64,000 nucleotides of DNA from an uncultured Desulfobacteraceae bacterium (GCA_913060875.1 CAJXSL010000011.1:110570-174569); one strand, 5' to 3'; counted from the stretch's first letter, positions 9,129-19,732 are shown. The notes: generated from the letters alone by a model not told the origin. Made by a program: numbers and translations.

Positions 9129-9563
9129 TCATCCGCCAACACCCGTAACCGTCACTTCGATGGGCCTTTGCCGGGCGCGGTTATCGTGGTTGATCACCAC
9201 CACCTGCTGCCAGGTGCCCAGCCGCAGGCGCCCGTCACGCACCGCCAGGTGGATGGAGGGTCCCAGCAGGGCGGCCTGCACGTGGCTGTGCCCGTTGCCG
9301 TCGTGCCAGGCCTCCTCGTGGGCGTAGTAGGCGTCCGGCGGCGCCAACCGTTCGATGGCCGCTTTGAGATCGGCCACCACGCCCGGCTCGTACTCGATGG
9401 TGGTCAGGGAGCCGGTCGATCCGACAACGCAAGCTGCCAGCGTCCCCTCACGGATCCCGCTTTCGCGGATCACGCCGTTCAGCTCGTCCGTGATGTCCCG
9501 GATGTCGGGCCCGGTGCCCAACGCAACCGTCAACGATGCCGCGTGCTGCCGTAAATCAGCCAT
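9129..9563 (-). CDS. YjbQ/UPF0047 family protein
   Basis: Compact 144-aa protein of the YjbQ family (secondary thiamine-phosphate synthase-like enzymes). Family signatures are visible: the HAASLTV start, GTLAACVVGSTGSLT, EAWHDGNGHSHVQAALLG with the conserved histidines, and GRLRLGTWQQVVVINHD near the C-terminus. The ATG at 9563 has GGAGGAG directly upstream; the ORF track begins at a GTG inside that ribosome site. It appears monocistronic. The biological role is poorly defined in the family, although some members can make thiamine phosphate when overproduced. Confidence 0.9.
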   Translation of the reverse strand: MADLRQHAASLTVALGTGPDIRDITDELNGVIRESGIREGTLAACVVGSTGSLTTIEYEPGVVADLKAAIERLAPPDAYYAHEEAWHDGNGHSHVQAALLGPSIHLAVRDGRLRLGTWQQVVVINHDNRARQRPIEVTVTGVGG

Positions 9564-9589
9564 TTTCTCCTCCACAGCTGAGTAGGGAA

Positions 9590-10053
9590 AAAGGGTTCCA
9601 GGATCCGAGGGGTCAAGGGTTCCGGTAGAAAATCAAACAACTTGAAAGACGAAACCAAAACCCACCAGACCCTGGGATTTATAAGGCCTTAACGATACCA
9701 AAGGCGTGCGAACCCCAAGGAGGGATAAGCGTAACACCGACATTTATCCGCCCCGGGCGGATCGACCATTCAATGAAAACAACTGGATAGGACGGCTTCG
9801 TAAAACGTTCAAGTTCAAGGCGTGCAAGTTCCGAGGAGAGAGGCATATCGCCGATTTTTATCCGCCCCGGGCCGATCGACCATTCAACGCAACCGCCTTT
9901 AGAATGGGGCGATATCCCATCCAGAAATCAGGATTTTTTATTCTGATCAAGGCCGTACAAGGGTTTTCGGTGAGGCGTACTGATGTACGCCGCAGCCGAA
10001 AAACCCGCTGCGACCGGCAGATCAGGGTAAAAAAGACGATTTCTCAAGGGATA
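9590..10053. repeat. Repeat-rich intergenic region with nested dispersed elements
   Basis: No gene is seen in about 460 nt. It begins with GGTTCCAGG / GGGGTCAAGGGTTCC, like the end of the IVP element at 24001. Two diverged direct copies of a roughly 75-nt unit (about 9701-9776 and 9817-9891) share AAGGCGTGC, TTTATCCGCCCCGGGC and GATCGACCATTCAA. The part GGCTTCGTAAAAC...CAAGGCGTGCAA and GAGGCGTACTGATGTACGCCGCAGC match pieces of the repeat at the window end. It looks like a landing zone of short mobile repeats. Confidence 0.6.
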
Positions 10054-12048
10054 TCACTTCAGGCCAATGTTCCAGTTCCAAAGCCCCGCCCGCTCCTTCA
10101 GTTTCACCCTCTTGGGCACCGGTTCATCCAGATGCACGAACCACTGGTAGCCCGCCTTTTCCAACAGGCGGCGGTGGCGGCTGAAGTCCAGCTTCCAGTT
10201 GGGGAAAATCCAGTAATTGTCGTCGTAGCGGCTGGCCCAGGCCTTCTCCCCGCGCGGGCTGCTGAAGGGTTCGCGCAGTTTGACCTCCTCGGAAATCACC
10301 CGGGAGAGGCACAGCGGCCACATACCGGCGATCACCATTCCCAGGGGCAGGGGGCTGTTGCGCGGCAGATCCAGAAAGGCCTCCTGCCCCAGTTCCGGAC
10401 TGACAAAAGCACCGCTGAAACCGGCCTGCCGCAGGGTTTCGAGGGCCAGGGGATTGGCCAGGTTGCAGAAGGGGCCGGCCCAGAGATCGAGCTTGTCCCG
10501 GCCGTCAAACAACCCCGCCTGCCAGGGGGCATTGAGGACGAACCGGCGGGCGCCGCTTTTGCACAGGCGTTTCACCAGACCCGCCGTTTCCGCCTCGGAG
10601 GCCGGCCACACCACGGGGGACAGCCACCACCAGACCGTGGACATGGAACTGGCCTTGACCTGTTGCACCGCCCGGGGGGAAACCCACAGCCCCTGGGCCC
10701 CCTCGATCGCCGAGCGGCCGGCCGTGCGGCCAACGACCATGTCCCGGCCCGGCGTCTTTTTCAGGCGAACGGCCGCCGGCATCCTTGCCCGGCCGTGATG
10801 GCGATCGGTTGGGGGCACCGCAATGGCGGCCAGTTCGGTTTCCAGATCCGCCAATTTACGGGTCAGCTCGGGGGCCCGCCGGTCGATGAGAAAAACCGGT
10901 GTCCGGCTGGCGGCCTTGCCCCGGCGGACGGGTTTGAAGGCCAACCGCCCCCCGGGGGGAACGGGCTGGCGCACCCGCACAATGGCATGCCCGGCATCAT
11001 CCTCGTAGCCCACCCGCAGCACATCGCCGGCCAGCAGGGGCTTCCGGGGAACAATGGTCGGGTTGTGGGCCGGCCCTTTGACCGTGCCGATCATGAGACC
11101 GGAACCCGTGGGCGTGCCGGGCTGGAGGGGAATCTGGGGACGCTGGGGCAAAAACCGGTAGTGGCTGGCCGGACGACCGAGGGCCTGTTCCAGCAATTGC
11201 AGGGCCTCACGCTTCTTTTGGGGGTCATGGCCCTCGTCCCGCAGCATCCGGTAGGCGGCCACCGTGTGATAGACATAGTGCGGGCCTTTTTTGCGCCCCT
11301 CGATCTTCCAGGTCTTCACCCGGGGAATCGTGCGCAGGACCTTGACCAGCACGTCATGGCTGAGGTCCATACACGAAAAGTGACGCTGGGGCGCGCTGCG
11401 CTGCTGGTAGAGGCGTCGGCAGGGCTGCACGCAGCGACCCCGCAGACCGCTTTTGCCCCCCAGGAAACTGCTCCAGTAGCAGCGCCCCGACACCCCGTAG
11501 CACAGGGCGCCGTGCACGAAGACCTCCAGGTCCAGCCCCTCCGGACAGGCGGCCGCCAGGGTGCGGATCTCGTCGATGTCCAGCTCCCGGGGGATCACCA
11601 CCTGGTCCACGGCCAGGTGGCGGTGAATCCATGGCAGGGCACCGGCAAAGCCGGCATTGGCCAGGGTGGACAGGTGCAGTTCACCCGTGTAGCCACTCGC
11701 CCGGGCCAGGGTAATCATGGCCAGGTCCTGGACGATGAGCGCATCCGGCTGCACCGTCCGGACGAGATCCTGCATCAGCCCGGCCGCCTGCTCCAGGTCG
11801 CCCATGGTCAGCATCACGTTGAAAGCCGTATGGACCCGCATGCCGTGGCGATGGGCCAGTTCGGTCAAAGCCGCCAGTTCCGGAATTGTAAAATTCTTCG
11901 CCTCCGCACGGGCGGAATAGCTTTTCAATCCACAGTAGACCGCATCGGCCCCCGCGGCCAACGCCGCCAGAAAGGACGCCCGGTTGCCGGCCGGCGCCAG
12001 GATCAGGGGGGCGCCTTCAGGGATATGGGATGGTTTTTGCTTGGGCAT
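10054..12048 (-). CDS. U32 family peptidase / RlhA-like protein
   Basis: Protein of 664 aa of the peptidase U32 family. The N-terminal half is a TIM-barrel-like domain (LILAPAGNRASFLAALAAGADAVY) and carries the family signature with its cysteines (VFVHGALCYGVSGRCYWSS, then GRCVQPCR), which bind an Fe-S cluster in studied members. A further C-terminal region of about 330 aa contains short beta-rich segments and is family specific. Relatives include RlhA (23S rRNA hydroxylation), UbiU/V (oxygen-independent ubiquinone synthesis) and collagenase-like proteins; which reaction occurs here is not decidable, but an Fe-S RNA- or quinone-modifying role is more likely than proteolysis. Stands alone, divergent from cooC. 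Confidence 0.88.
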   Translation of the reverse strand: MPKQKPSHIPEGAPLILAPAGNRASFLAALAAGADAVYCGLKSYSARAEAKNFTIPELAALTELAHRHGMRVHTAFNVMLTMGDLEQAAGLMQDLVRTVQPDALIVQDLAMITLARASGYTGELHLSTLANAGFAGALPWIHRHLAVDQVVIPRELDIDEIRTLAAACPEGLDLEVFVHGALCYGVSGRCYWSSFLGGKSGLRGRCVQPCRRLYQQRSAPQRHFSCMDLSHDVLVKVLRTIPRVKTWKIEGRKKGPHYVYHTVAAYRMLRDEGHDPQKKREALQLLEQALGRPASHYRFLPQRPQIPLQPGTPTGSGLMIGTVKGPAHNPTIVPRKPLLAGDVLRVGYEDDAGHAIVRVRQPVPPGGRLAFKPVRRGKAASRTPVFLIDRRAPELTRKLADLETELAAIAVPPTDRHHGRARMPAAVRLKKTPGRDMVVGRTAGRSAIEGAQGLWVSPRAVQQVKASSMSTVWWWLSPVVWPASEAETAGLVKRLCKSGARRFVLNAPWQAGLFDGRDKLDLWAGPFCNLANPLALETLRQAGFSGAFVSPELGQEAFLDLPRNSPLPLGMVIAGMWPLCLSRVISEEVKLREPFSSPRGEKAWASRYDDNYWIFPNWKLDFSRHRRLLEKAGYQWFVHLDEPVPKRVKLKERAGLWNWNIGLK

Positions 12049-12173
12049 GGGGTTTCGACAATCCCCTTCTTTCAGGTAAAATATTTGGTGCCGTTTCAGC
12101 TTGTCCCCATAAGGGACAACGCGCCAAAGGTCAAGGCATCATAACCATCAAGGCATCGCTAGCTTAGAAATTT

Positions 12174-12316
12174 AGTGTCCATCCAGAAAGGGTAGATTTT
12201 GGTTCCTGGCAAGGCCCGAGCGAGTTTTAAACCGGAGGAATAGCCCGCTATTTCGAGGATTGAAAACAAGCGCGAACGCCGCCAGGGGCCGAAAGATGCT
12301 ATTTCTGGATGGACAC
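12174..12316. mobile_element. MITE-like element, copy 1 (AGTGTCCATCCA termini)
   Basis: Element of 143 bp with terminal inverted repeats: left AGTGTCCATCCAGAAA, right TTTCTGGATGGACAC. The interior holds GATTTTGGTTCCTGGCAAGG, GGAATAGCC-GCTATTTCGAGG and GAACGCCGCCAGGGGCC. Copies with the same ends lie at 15359 and 19733. It codes for nothing and sits between U32 and cooC. Non-autonomous transposition is inferred. Confidence 0.7.
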
Positions 12317-12406
12317 GGACAAGTGCTGTGTTATATTCCATTGCGACGACACAACCGGTTTTGGAGCGGCAGACACGCCGCCTTCGGGACAGAAAGGAAA
12401 ACACGT

Positions 12407-13162
12407 ATGAAAATCGCGGTTAGCGGCAAAGGCGGTGTGGGCAAGACAACCTTTTCATCTCTTCTCATCCGGTCCTTCAACGAACAGGGCCGGCATGTGC
12501 TGGCCATCGATGCGGATCCGGATGCCAACCTGGCCGCGGCCCTGGGCATCGACGGGGCCGACAAAATCACCCCCATCTCCGAGATGAAGGACCTGGTGTA
12601 CGAACGCACGGAATCCAAGCCGGGCACCGTCGGCGGTTTTTTCAAGCTCAACCCCAAAGTGGACGATCTGCCGGAGGCCCTCTCGGCCCGTCTCGACAAT
12701 ATCAAATTGATGCGCCTGGGCGGAGTCAAAAAAGGCGGCGCCGGCTGCATCTGCCCCGAGAGCACCCTGCTGCGGGCCCTGGTCACCCATGTGGTCCTGT
12801 CCCGGGACGAAGTCGTGGTCATGGACATGGAAGCGGGTATCGAACACCTGGGGCGGGCCACGGCCCAGGCCGTGGACAAACTCATCGTGGTGGTGGAACC
12901 GGGACGCCGCAGCATCGACACGGCCCGCAATATCCAGCGCCTGGCCTCCGAAATTCACCTGGGGTCCATCGGCCTGGTGGGCAACAAAGTACGTGGTGAA
13001 ACCGACCGGGCTTTTTTCGAAAAGCACCTGTCCGAGTTTGAGATTCTCGGATACCTGCCCTATGACGACCGCCTGATCGAAGCCGATCTGAACGATCAGT
13101 CGCCTTTCGAAACCGCCTCCCCGGCGGTGGATGAAGTCAAGGCCATCATCGAAAGGCTCTAA
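12407..13162 (+). CDS. CooC-like carbon monoxide dehydrogenase maturation ATPase
   Basis: P-loop ATPase of the ParA/MinD class, 251 aa, with the deviant Walker A GKGGVGKTT (residues 7-15), IDADPDANLAAALG and an MDMEAGIEHLG switch region. C114-I-C116 in GAGCICPES is the CxC pair that binds metal at the dimer interface of CooC and supports nickel insertion into CO dehydrogenase/acetyl-CoA synthase. The ORF track starts 49 codons early; ATG at 12407 with AGAAAGGA upstream matches the family N-terminus. No CODH gene is in the window. Its stop shares a base with the helicase start (TAATG), so the two are co-translated. Confidence 0.92.
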   Translation: MKIAVSGKGGVGKTTFSSLLIRSFNEQGRHVLAIDADPDANLAAALGIDGADKITPISEMKDLVYERTESKPGTVGGFFKLNPKVDDLPEALSARLDNIKLMRLGGVKKGGAGCICPESTLLRALVTHVVLSRDEVVVMDMEAGIEHLGRATAQAVDKLIVVVEPGRRSIDTARNIQRLASEIHLGSIGLVGNKVRGETDRAFFEKHLSEFEILGYLPYDDRLIEADLNDQSPFETASPAVDEVKAIIERL

Positions 13163-15270
13163 TGCGCAGAGGTCATTATCCCCGGCGTCGGCGGCCCTGC
13201 ACCCGGCGGGAAAAAGCGCCTGAAATCGACATCAAACCCGGCGCGGATCGCCGCCTGAAATCCGTTTTCGCCCGCATCGGTGTGCCGGAGGAACAGCCGT
13301 TCCAGCCGGACCCCTTTCAAGTCGAGGCCGTCGAAGCGGTCCGGCACGCCGACTGTCTGGTCACCGCCCCCACCGGCGCAGGCAAGACCTGGATAGCGGA
13401 ACAGGCCATCCGGCACGTCTTTGAAAACGGGGGACGGGCCTGGTATGCCTGCCCCCTGAAAGCTCTCAGCAACGCCAAATATTCCGAATTCGCCGAACTT
13501 TTCGGCGCCGCCAACGTGGGCATCCTGACCGGCGACCGCCGGGAGCAGCCGGATGCCGCCATCATCATCGGCACCACCGAAATCCTGCGTAACCAGCTCT
13601 ACGACGCCATGCATGCGGGCATCGAGCTGGAAACGGATTTCGTGGTCCTGGACGAGGCCCATTTCCTGGGGGACTACGATCGGGGGGTGGTGTGGGAAGA
13701 AATCATGATCTATCTTCCGCCCCGCATCCCCCTGCTGCTGCTTTCCGCCACCATCGGCAACGCCCGGGAAATAGCAGAGTGGCTGTCGGCCATCCGGCGC
13801 AAAGACTGCCGCCTGGTGAAGGAGGGCCAACGGCCCGTGCCGCTCTACCCCCTCTATTTCGCCCCTTCCGGCACATTGCTGCCTCTGGTGGCCAAAACCG
13901 CCAAGGGCAAATCGCGCCTGGACAAGACCGTCCAGAACCTGATCAATCAGAAGAAAAAGCCGGCTCTCGGCCCACCCTGGGGGCTGCCGCCCTTTGGCGA
14001 TATGTTGAAGGTGCTGCGGGCCTATGATCTACTGCCAGCCATCTTCTTTCTCAAATCCCGGGCCGATTGCGGCAACGCCCTGAAACGCTGCATGGGCAAC
14101 CGCCGCCGGGATACCCAGCGCCAGGCAGCCCTGGAGCGGCGAACGGATGAACTTTTGACTGCCAGCCCGCACCTGCAACAGCACAAACAGCTCTGGCATA
14201 TCCGCAACCTGGCGGTGGGGGCCCACCACAGCGGTCAGCTGCCGGCCTGGAAACTCCTGCTGGAAACCCTCATGAGCGAAGGCCTGCTGGACGCGGTCTT
14301 CGCCACATCCACCGTTGCCGCAGGCGTCAATTTTCCGGCCCGCACCATCCTGTTTCTCAATTCGGACCGCTTCAATGGCCAGGCCTTTGCCCCCCTGACA
14401 CCCACCGAGTTTCACCAGATGACCGGCCGGGCAGGACGCCGGGGCAAGGACAAGATCGGTTTTGCGGTGGCCGTACCGAGCCGGTTCATGGACGCCCGGC
14501 TGGCCGCCCGCCTGGTGGATACACCGGCGTCGGACGTGGAAAGCCAGATTCGCATCAATTTCTCCATGGTGCTGAATCTGCTGCTGTCCCACCTGCCCGA
14601 CCAGGTGGAAGATCTTCTCAAACGCAGCTTTGCCACGTTTCAGTTGATGCGTTCCTTCGGCCCCAAGACCCCCCGGCACATGCTGGAAAGAAGCTACCGC
14701 CACTTATGGGACGATTTCCGGCATCACCTGGAATTTCTTCAGATCCACGGCTACGTTGATCCGGCGGGGCGCCTGACCGACGACGGCATCTGGGCCGCCC
14801 GCCTGCGGGTGGATCAACCTCTCCTGATCGGGGAAGGCTTCCGTCGCAAGGCTTTTCCGGAAAACGACCCCGCCATCCTGGCCGGCATCGTGGCGGCCTT
14901 CGTCAACGAGAGGGAATGCGACGACCGGCTTCCCAAAAGAGCCCTGCCGCGGTCCCTGGCCTCGTCCTACCGGCGGGTCAAAAAAACCCTGGCGCCTTTC
15001 GCCCGCCAGATGCATGTGGAGGGCTTTCCCTTCCGCCCCCTCTACCTGCGCCCGGCGGCCGTGCTTTACCATTGGGTCCGGGGCCGAGACTGGGAAGATA
15101 TTGTCGCCCTGTCGGAACTGGAGGAAGGCAACCTGGCCATGTTGATTCTGCGAACAGCCGACAACCTGCGCCATATCCGCAATCTGGCCAATGTATTTCC
15201 GGAGGCGGCGGAATCGGCAGCCTCCGCCGTGGAGGCCATTATGCGTGACCCCGTGATCACGGATTTGTAG
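13162..15270 (+). CDS. Ski2-like DEAD/DEAH-box helicase
   Basis: Superfamily 2 helicase of 702 aa. Motifs in order: Q-like QPDPFQVEAVEAV, Walker A APTGAGKT (69-76), Ia CPLKALSN, DEAH box VVLDEAHFLGDYDRG, SAT, a long insertion rich in basic residues, TSTVAAGVNFPAR (motif V) and QMTGRAGRRGKD (motif VI), which is typical of the Ski2/Mtr4/Brr2/Hel308 group. The C-terminal 250 aa are helical. It may unwind RNA or DNA; the exact role is unknown. It overlaps the cooC stop by one base, an uncommon partnership with no obvious functional tie. Confidence 0.9.
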   Translation: MRRGHYPRRRRPCTRREKAPEIDIKPGADRRLKSVFARIGVPEEQPFQPDPFQVEAVEAVRHADCLVTAPTGAGKTWIAEQAIRHVFENGGRAWYACPLKALSNAKYSEFAELFGAANVGILTGDRREQPDAAIIIGTTEILRNQLYDAMHAGIELETDFVVLDEAHFLGDYDRGVVWEEIMIYLPPRIPLLLLSATIGNAREIAEWLSAIRRKDCRLVKEGQRPVPLYPLYFAPSGTLLPLVAKTAKGKSRLDKTVQNLINQKKKPALGPPWGLPPFGDMLKVLRAYDLLPAIFFLKSRADCGNALKRCMGNRRRDTQRQAALERRTDELLTASPHLQQHKQLWHIRNLAVGAHHSGQLPAWKLLLETLMSEGLLDAVFATSTVAAGVNFPARTILFLNSDRFNGQAFAPLTPTEFHQMTGRAGRRGKDKIGFAVAVPSRFMDARLAARLVDTPASDVESQIRINFSMVLNLLLSHLPDQVEDLLKRSFATFQLMRSFGPKTPRHMLERSYRHLWDDFRHHLEFLQIHGYVDPAGRLTDDGIWAARLRVDQPLLIGEGFRRKAFPENDPAILAGIVAAFVNERECDDRLPKRALPRSLASSYRRVKKTLAPFARQMHVEGFPFRPLYLRPAAVLYHWVRGRDWEDIVALSELEEGNLAMLILRTADNLRHIRNLANVFPEAAESAASAVEAIMRDPVITDL

Positions 15271-15358
15271 CCGACCAAAACCGGCCCTGTTGGCGCCCTT
15301 TAAAATTATCCGTTTACACAATACCCCGAGTGGCTATAATGAAACTCAGGCATTCATT

Positions 15359-15528
15359 AGTCTCCATCCATAAAAGGCATATTTGGGCCCCGGCCGGCGT
15401 TCTCGCTCTTTGTAAATCCCCGGCGTAGTCCAACTGCGCAACGCTATCGCTCATACGGCTACGCCGTCCGTTTACAAATCGTTGCGGCCTTGCCCGGAAC
15501 CAAAATCTACTATATCTGGATGGACACT
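15359..15528. mobile_element. MITE-like element, copy 2 (inverted, diverged core)
   Basis: Element of 170 bp with ends AGTCTCCATCCATAAA and CTGGATGGACACT. The TTGCCCGGAACCAAAATCTA segment is the reverse complement of the left part of copies 1 and 3, so this copy lies in the opposite orientation. The core carries an extra CGGCGTAGTCC...GGCTACGCCG inverted repeat. It lies between the helicase and the 58-aa ORF. Confidence 0.65.
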
Positions 15529-15573
15529 CATTAGCTCCAAAACCGAACACACGATCTCAGGAGGGAGAAGCCC

Positions 15574-15750
15574 ATGCGTACCGAAGATCTTGCCAAAGCA
15601 TTTCTTGCCATCGTTGAAGAAGCCCAGCATCTCCAGTCTTTCCACCTGCCGGAAGAGGCCCAAACCCGGGTAAAAACCATCATTTCCATCGCCAAGCACC
15701 AGAACGACATCCGCCAGTCTAGCCAGGGCAGCTGCACAGCCAAGCACTGA
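15574..15750 (+). CDS. Small hypothetical protein (58 aa)
   Basis: Short ORF below the track cut-off: ATG at 15574, TGA at 15748-15750, with AGGAGGGAG ending 6 nt before the start. The product is a mostly helical, soluble 58-aa protein (starts MRTEDLAKAFLAIVEEAQ) with a Gln/Ser-rich end. No family is recognised. The strong ribosome site, the even codon use and the position ahead of the dehydrogenase argue that it is real; the two genes could share a transcript. Confidence 0.6.
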   Translation: MRTEDLAKAFLAIVEEAQHLQSFHLPEEAQTRVKTIISIAKHQNDIRQSSQGSCTAKH

Positions 15751-15830
15751 GGCCGATACCATCGGCAACAGGATCGACCCGGCCCCCTTTAAGAAGCAAC
15801 CATCTCAAAATGTAGATTTGGGGAGAAATC

Positions 15831-16871
<1,041 letters not shown>

Positions 16872-16886
16872 ATTCCGGGACAAACG

Positions 16887-17339
16887 ATGCCCCTGGAAAG
16901 TTTAAAGCCCGCCGTCCCCAAACACTGGCTCATCGCCATTGCCGGACTCGTCTGGTCCACGGCGGGCGGTCTGCTTTGCCGTATGGCCTGGCACTGGCTG
17001 CGCCCCCTGCCGCCCCTGCATATCATAGGCCTGGCGGGAGGAGGCCTGGCCCTGGCTTTCGTTCTGCACCGCAGCATGCTGGACCGGATCGCCCGGCGCA
17101 ATATGGCCCGCATCGACAGCTATGCCGATCGCGGATGCGTATTCGCCTTCCAGGCCTGGCGCAGCTACCTCATGATTCTCCTCATGATCGCCATTGGCTC
17201 TTTCCTGCGCCACACCGCGCTTCCCCGGGAGCCCCTGGCGGTCCTATACAGCGCCATGGGCGTGGCCCTGCTTGCGGCCAGCTTATCGTACTATGCCATG
17301 TTCTGGCAGATGATCCGGAGCGACCCGCCAGCCGGTTAA
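16887..17339 (+). CDS. Hypothetical membrane protein
   Basis: Protein of 150 aa with about four hydrophobic segments (WLIAIAGLVWSTAGGLLC, HIIGLAGGGLALAFVLH, YLMILLMIAIGSFLRH, LYSAMGVALLAASLSYYAMF). It begins 15 nt after the dehydrogenase stop with GGGAC upstream, so it is probably in the same operon. No domain is recognised and no function is proposed. Confidence 0.7.
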   Translation: MPLESLKPAVPKHWLIAIAGLVWSTAGGLLCRMAWHWLRPLPPLHIIGLAGGGLALAFVLHRSMLDRIARRNMARIDSYADRGCVFAFQAWRSYLMILLMIAIGSFLRHTALPREPLAVLYSAMGVALLAASLSYYAMFWQMIRSDPPAG

Positions 17340-17501
17340 CCCGATTATTTCATGACATAAATCGGTTGAGGGGGCATCCAACGACGGTGGCCTGGAACTG
17401 ATTTTTGCATTTAAAATGGTTTATTGCTCTGCGGGCCGCATCGGGCATCGACGCTTTTGACGGAAAAACCCCGAAAAAAGAAGAATGCTTCCAGGGCGTC
17501 C

Positions 17502-17966
17502 TCAGGAAGAAACGCGTTGCGCGCCCAGCACATCGGTTAAGCGCATGCAGTTTTTGCAGATACCGTCCACCCGCACCTCCACCTTGTCGATCCGGCCCGG
17601 GAAGGTCTTCCGGAAGGCATCACCGTCCAGGGGCAGGCTCTCGGGGGAAAGGCATTCCATCTGGCCGCAGCGTTTGCAATAGAAATGGGGATGGGGCCGG
17701 TGATGTTCATTGGGTGCCATGCCGTAGTAGGCCGCCCGTCCGCCGGTGCTGATGCGGTCTACCAGGCCACGGTCCACCAGCAAATCCAAAATGCGGTAGA
17801 CCGTAACACGGTTGATGGCCCCCGAGCGTTGGAGGGTCTTGAAAATATCGCCGGCGGAAAGGGGGTAACTGTTATTCCCGATGACCTCCAGCACCCGCAG
17901 GCGGTTTTCCGTAGCGTCGAGTTTTGCGCGGTGCAGCATGGTTTCATAGTCGCACTGCTCACACAT
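17502..17966 (-). CDS. zur: Fur-family regulator, probably Zur
   Basis: Fur-type repressor of 154 aa starting at ATG 17966 (AGAAGAGG upstream; the track start is an upstream GTG). The winged helix contains LSAGDIFKTLQRSGAINRVTVYRILDLL; the dimer domain has HRPHPHFYCKRCGQMEC and a second CKNC pair, the structural zinc site of Fur proteins. It lies directly downstream of znuB in the zinc uptake unit, so zinc is the likely co-repressor. The candidate operator is the palindrome before znuA. Confidence 0.85.
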   Translation of the reverse strand: MCEQCDYETMLHRAKLDATENRLRVLEVIGNNSYPLSAGDIFKTLQRSGAINRVTVYRILDLLVDRGLVDRISTGGRAAYYGMAPNEHHRPHPHFYCKRCGQMECLSPESLPLDGDAFRKTFPGRIDKVEVRVDGICKNCMRLTDVLGAQRVSS

Positions 17967-18086
17967 GGGCGTACCTCTTCTCACTTTCTTGGCGTGACGT
18001 CCTGGAAACGCGGTTGTCCGGGAAAGCGCCCCGAATGGCCGCCCCTCTCCGGATTCTTCACCGAATGGGGATAAACTGGCACGCCA

Positions 18087-18914
18087 TTAAACCGCGCGCT
18101 TGGCCCTGCGCAGGAGCGTCCAGCGTTCCACCAGCAATACCAGGAAAAAAGCAGCGCCGCCCAGCAGGATAATGCTGGCCCCGGCCGTCAGGTCATAAGC
18201 GTAGGACAGCCACAACCCGCTGACCGTAAACACCGCCCCCAGAACACTGGCGCCGACCATCATCTGGAGCAGCGACTGGGCATATTTTTCGACGATAAAC
18301 GGCGGAATGGTAAGCAGGGCGATGACCAGGATCAACCCTACCACCTGGATCACCATGACGATGGCCACCGCCAGCAGACCAATCAGCGCGAAATACAACC
18401 GTTGCACGGGCACCCCCCGAATCCGGGCGAATTCTTCGTCATAGGACATGGTCAACAGATCCTTGTAGAAGACACCCACGAATCCGGCCACCACCACACC
18501 GGTTGCCAGCATGATCCCCAGATCTCCGGCCGGCACCGTCAAAATGCTGCCGAAGAGATAACTCATCAGATCCACGTTGTAACCGGGCGTCAGGTCCAGC
18601 AGGATGATGCCGATGGCCATCCCCACGGCCCAGATGACACCAATGATGGTGTCGGCCCGGTGCCGGGACCGCAGCGTGACCGCCGCCATGACCAGAGCCG
18701 CCGCCAGGGCAAAGCCGATAGTGCCCGCCAGGTAGGGCCAGCCGAAGAAAAAAGCCATGCCGATACCGCCATAGGCGGCGTGGGCGATACCGCCGGAAAG
18801 AAAAACAATGCGGTTGGCCACCACCAGGGTGCCCATAATCCCGCAGATAATACTGGCCAGCAGACCGGCGGCCAGGGCATGACGCATAAATTCGAATTGC
18901 AGGGCATCCAGCAT
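18087..18914 (-). CDS. znuB: Zinc/manganese ABC transporter permease
   Basis: Integral membrane permease of 275 aa of the ABC-3 family with about eight helices. Family features include VVANRIVFLSGGIAHAAYGGIG near the N-terminus and VVGLILVIALLTIPPFIVEKY. It forms the channel for a divalent metal, here probably zinc because of the flanking Zur-like regulator and histidine-rich binding protein. Its start is 4 nt after the ATPase stop. It is followed by zur. Confidence 0.92.
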   Translation of the reverse strand: MLDALQFEFMRHALAAGLLASIICGIMGTLVVANRIVFLSGGIAHAAYGGIGMAFFFGWPYLAGTIGFALAAALVMAAVTLRSRHRADTIIGVIWAVGMAIGIILLDLTPGYNVDLMSYLFGSILTVPAGDLGIMLATGVVVAGFVGVFYKDLLTMSYDEEFARIRGVPVQRLYFALIGLLAVAIVMVIQVVGLILVIALLTIPPFIVEKYAQSLLQMMVGASVLGAVFTVSGLWLSYAYDLTAGASIILLGGAAFFLVLLVERWTLLRRAKRAV

Positions 18915-18918
18915 GGCA

Positions 18919-19695
18919 TCAATCCTCGTGATGTTTGAGCACGCGGTGGGGCAGCCCGTGGGCCACCAGTTCCACCGGGCAGACGTCTTCCACCGTGCAA
19001 GGGTACATGGTTTCCATCATCTCGCCGGTGATCTCGGCCTCGTGGTGGTAGTGCAGACGTTTGTTCACGCAGGCCACGGATTTCACATAGGTTGAGACGA
19101 CCAGGAGATCATGACTCACCACCAGGATAGTAACCTCCCGGTTCAAATCCTTCAGCATCCGGAAAAAATCCGCCTGCCCCTTGGTATCGATGCTGGCGGT
19201 TGGTTCGTCCAGCAGCAGGAGCCGGGGCGCCGTGACCAAGGCCCGGGCGATGAAAACACGCTGGCGCTGCCCGCCGGAAAGTTCACCGATCCGGCGGCCG
19301 GCAAAGGCCGCCATTTCCATTCGTTCCAGGGCGCCCAGGGCTTCGCGGCGATCTTGGGCCGTGTGGCGCGCCCACCGTCGCCGGGGATCCAGTTTGCCCA
19401 TGAGCACGACGTCCAGTGCCGTGATGGGAAAACGGCGGTTGATATGGACATCCTGGCGCACGTAGCCGATCTGATGGGTCGCCCCGCCGGTGGCCTCGCC
19501 CAGCACCCGGATGCGGCCGGTATCCGGCTTGAGCAGCCCCAGCATCAGCTTCAGCAGGGTGGTCTTGCCGCCGCCGTTGGGCCCGATCACGGCCACGAAA
19601 TCCCCCTGGGGGATGGCCAGATTGACGTTCTCCAGAACGGGCTGGCCGTTATAGGCGAAGGAAACGTTTTCGATGTCGATGACAGGGGATGACAT
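18919..19695 (-). CDS. znuC: Zinc ABC transporter ATP-binding protein
   Basis: ABC ATPase of 258 aa: Walker [11 protein letters not shown]-loop YVRQD, signature LSGGQRQR, Walker [12 protein letters not shown]-loop VVSHD. The C-terminal tail holds His and Cys residues ([29 protein letters not shown]), a feature of metal-transport ATPases of this type. It powers metal uptake with the adjacent permease and the binding protein. A 144-bp MITE-like element separates it from znuA. Confidence 0.93.
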   Translation of the reverse strand: MSSPVIDIENVSFAYNGQPVLENVNLAIPQGDFVAVIGPNGGGKTTLLKLMLGLLKPDTGRIRVLGEATGGATHQIGYVRQDVHINRRFPITALDVVLMGKLDPRRRWARHTAQDRREALGALERMEMAAFAGRRIGELSGGQRQRVFIARALVTAPRLLLLDEPTASIDTKGQADFFRMLKDLNREVTILVVSHDLLVVSTYVKSVACVNKRLHYHHEAEITGEMMETMYPCTVEDVCPVELVAHGLPHRVLKHHED

Positions 19696-19732
19696 GATCC
19701 TATATCTTTCTGGAATGTGTCCGATTCTATTG

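Noticed and set aside
9706-12144. 812-aa plus-strand ORF opposite the U32 gene
   Set aside because: Antisense shadow of the U32 peptidase running into repeat DNA; Gly/Gln/His-rich with no recognisable motif.
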